Of a stretch of DNA of 64,000 nt, positions 62,056 to 64,000 are shown piece by piece. The notes under the pieces were generated by a model. It saw only the letters and a list, made by a program, of their open reading frames with translations. It was not told the DNA's origin and did no database searches. The position numbers and the translations under genes were made by a program. How positions within the stretch are numbered: the first letter of the stretch is position 1; every line of letters begins with the position of its first letter. Source of the stretch: Lacrimispora amygdalina (GTDB lineage Bacteria > Bacillota > Clostridia > Lachnospirales > Lachnospiraceae); NCBI RefSeq assembly GCF_003432035.1, contig NZ_QOHO01000027.1:1-64000 (forward strand). The letters are read 5' to 3'.

Positions 62056-63711
62056 CTACAAACTTAAGTCCTTTCCTTTATTAAATCTATTAAATACGAG
62101 TAAGGATACAACGGTCAAGGCTGTAAGTATCGCAGACAACGCGGCGGCCGTTCCATAATTTCCTCTGACCACTTCTGTATATACTGCAACGGTCAATGTC
62201 TTTGTCTTCCCGGTATACAGAATAATTGCAGTAGACAATTCACTAATCATAGTTACCCAGCTAAGAATTGCTCCCGATAGAATTCCTGCAGACATCATCG
62301 GAACTGTGATGCGAAAAAATGCCTTCATTTTAGAAGCACCAAGTGAAATTGCTGCCTCTTCAATGCTTATGGGTATCTGCTGAAGAATCGCTACGGAAGA
62401 ACGAATCGTATAAGGAAGTCTTCGTATAATCAAAGCGATTACCATAATTAACATGGTCCCGCTGATTAACAAAGGCTTTTTATTAAATCCATTTAATAAT
62501 GCAATACCGAGAACAGTACCTGGTACTATGTATGGGATCATGGATAAAATGTCAACTGCGTTTGTCAGTATATTTCTTCTGCGCACTACCAGATATGCAA
62601 TCACAACTGCCAGAATTACAATCACAATTAATGCAAGTACTGGAATAATAATCGTATTTTGAATACTCTTACCCAGTTTGCCAAATGCCGTTATATAGCT
62701 TTCCAAAGAATATCCAGACGTAAATATCTTTCCCTCCGTTTTTTTAAAGGATGTGTAAATCACATAGCATTGGGGTAAAACTGCAATTCCCACAATCAGA
62801 TAAGAAAACAAATGAACTATCCACGAAATATGCTTATGTGCTGTTTTTTCTTCCATTGGGTGCAGAGCATTTAGTGAAAATGACTTCTTGTTCGATACAT
62901 ACTTCTGTGACAGAAATACGACTGTCGTAACTGCAATAGCAATCACCGCAATTGCGGCTGCAAAACCATCGTTTCCACTGACCTCATTAATGAACTCTGT
63001 GTATAGAACTACCGGGAATGTACGATAACCTTCTCCAATCAGCATCGGTGTACCAAAGTCAGCGAAGGATCTCATAAATACCAAAAGTCCTGCTGCCAAT
63101 AACGTAGGCGTAATTAACGGTACTACAACTTTGAAAAAACACCGAAAGCCTGAGCACCCTAAATTCTCTGCTGCTTCGATCAGAGAATTATCTATGTTTT
63201 TCAAAGCTCCTTTCGCATATAAAAACACAAGAGGAAATAACTGCAATGTCATAACCAGAACAATTCCTGTAAACCCATAGACAGGCGGAATGGTGATCCC
63301 TATATTTTTAAAAAATTTTGTAACAACCCCGCTTCTTCCCAGTAACAGAATCCAGGAATACGCGCCTATAAATGGTGCGGACATGGATGCCACAATAATC
63401 AGAATATTTAAAATGGATTTCCCTTTTATCTTAAATACAGAGAACAGATATGCTAACGGTGTTCCAATCGCCAATGATAATAACGTCGCAGCAATGGATA
63501 CCTTAAAGCTGTTAAACAGGGTATCAAAATAATAACTCTTTGATACGAACTTTGCAAAATTAGCCATTGTGATGGCCCCGGTCTCACTGTCTATCACAGA
63601 CTGTTTTATCAAATAAGCCATAGGGTAAATCAGAAACAGCAGATACAATGCAATTGCAGCAAGCGTAATGAATCCCCATACATCCAAACGGAATTTGTTA
63701 TTATTCTTCAT
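62056..63711 (-). CDS. ABC transporter permease, fused double domain (FbpB/AfuB type)
   Basis: A 551-residue protein made of two BPD_transp_1 halves with six helices each. Both EAA loops are visible (EAAENLGCSGFRCFFKVVVP in the first half, EEAAISLGASKMKAFFRITV in the second). This fused layout is typical of ferric-iron and 2-aminoethylphosphonate importers. Its start overlaps the ATPase gene by 11 bases. AAGGAGCGGG lies before the ATG. Confidence 0.9.
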   Translation of the reverse strand: MKNNNKFRLDVWGFITLAAIALYLLFLIYPMAYLIKQSVIDSETGAITMANFAKFVSKSYYFDTLFNSFKVSIAATLLSLAIGTPLAYLFSVFKIKGKSILNILIIVASMSAPFIGAYSWILLLGRSGVVTKFFKNIGITIPPVYGFTGIVLVMTLQLFPLVFLYAKGALKNIDNSLIEAAENLGCSGFRCFFKVVVPLITPTLLAAGLLVFMRSFADFGTPMLIGEGYRTFPVVLYTEFINEVSGNDGFAAAIAVIAIAVTTVVFLSQKYVSNKKSFSLNALHPMEEKTAHKHISWIVHLFSYLIVGIAVLPQCYVIYTSFKKTEGKIFTSGYSLESYITAFGKLGKSIQNTIIIPVLALIVIVILAVVIAYLVVRRRNILTNAVDILSMIPYIVPGTVLGIALLNGFNKKPLLISGTMLIMVIALIIRRLPYTIRSSVAILQQIPISIEEAAISLGASKMKAFFRITVPMMSAGILSGAILSWVTMISELSTAIILYTGKTKTLTVAVYTEVVRGNYGTAAALSAILTALTVVSLLVFNRFNKGKDLSL

Positions 63712-64000
63712 AAAACCCGCTCCTTACCAGATTCGTATCACCTTTTTTATTGAATACATTAATTTTTTCTTTCTTTACCTGCAGCATCACTTTCTGGCCA
63801 GGCTGCAGTTCTTCTTTTATGGAAGATTCCTCTACGATCTCTACGATGTTCCCACCTTCCAGCTCAATGCTGTAATGTGTATTCAATCCTAAATAGGTAA
63901 ATTCCTTAACAGTTCCCCTGATTCCTGTCTCATAATCTTTACAGATAACAAATTCTTCCGGACGGATGGAGCACAAAACCTCCTGATTTCCTGCATTCTT
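63701..64000 (-). CDS. ABC transporter ATP-binding protein, C-terminal part
   Basis: Partial gene: the frame runs open to the window edge. The visible 99 residues are the C-terminal TOBE-type domain (CSIRPEEFVICKDYETG, then VKEFTYLGLNTHYSIELEGG), as in PotA/FbpC family ATPases. The nucleotide-binding domain lies outside the window. It is in one operon with the permease. Confidence 0.82.
   Translation of the reverse strand, partial: KNAGNQEVLCSIRPEEFVICKDYETGIRGTVKEFTYLGLNTHYSIELEGGNIVEIVEESSIKEELQPGQKVMLQVKKEKINVFNKKGDTNLVRSGFYEE

Overview
The window looks like chromosomal DNA from an anaerobic, AT-rich Firmicute, most likely a Lachnospiraceae / Clostridium cluster XIVa organism. The evidence is strong AGGAGG-type ribosome sites, clostridial protein families (ferredoxin-linked 2-oxoacid and aldehyde oxidoreductases, agr quorum sensing, a Pst operon with PhoU) and compact operons. 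I saw no rRNA, tRNA, CRISPR array, prophage or intact insertion sequence.

Layout. 0-5.6 kb: a beta-glucoside PTS permease and 6-phospho-beta-glucosidase behind two tandem DJ-1/PfpI proteins, with a divergent LysR regulator. 5.6-9.6 kb: single metabolic genes (MmgE/PrpD, a dihydrofolate-reductase-like protein, PhzF) and a divergent MerR / carboxymuconolactone decarboxylase pair with a textbook MerR promoter. 9.7-19 kb: a cyclic beta-1,2-glucan synthase encoded as two adjacent reading frames, followed by an HD-domain gene. 19.1-42.5 kb: one apparently continuous minus-strand operon of 28 genes and about 23 kb. It starts with agrD-agrB, runs through a fatty-acid/polyketide-type biosynthetic gene set, and ends at a strong terminator. 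42.6-45.5 kb: the divergent agrA-agrC-fdhD operon. 45.6-50.6 kb: phoU and a Pst phosphate transporter with two PstB proteins, one of which has lost ATPase residues. 50.7-61.8 kb: a mosaic of small stress, regulatory and resistance-type genes with several broken genes (frameshifted, nonsense-mutated or partly duplicated). 62-64 kb: the end of an iron/polyamine-type ABC transporter operon cut by the window edge.

The most interesting system is the agr-headed operon. It encodes a malonyl-type acyltransferase, two acyl carrier proteins, a phosphopantetheinyl transferase, FabF- and FabH-type condensing enzymes and a second, catalytically altered KAS-III-like enzyme. It also encodes a 3-hydroxyacyl-CoA dehydrogenase, two intact and one degenerate crotonase, a hot-dog thioesterase, two SRPBCC (cyclase-like) proteins and a B12-binding radical SAM enzyme. 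An indolepyruvate-type ferredoxin oxidoreductase (IorAB) and a tungsten-type aldehyde oxidoreductase could supply an aromatic or branched acyl starter. RmlA, RmlB, a sugar reductase/epimerase, a PIG-L deacetylase and a GT1 glycosyltransferase point to a deoxysugar decoration. My inference is a quorum-sensing-controlled, glycosylated polyketide- or fatty-acid-like metabolite made with anaerobic chemistry. The product cannot be read from the sequence and I do not recognise this gene set as a named pathway.
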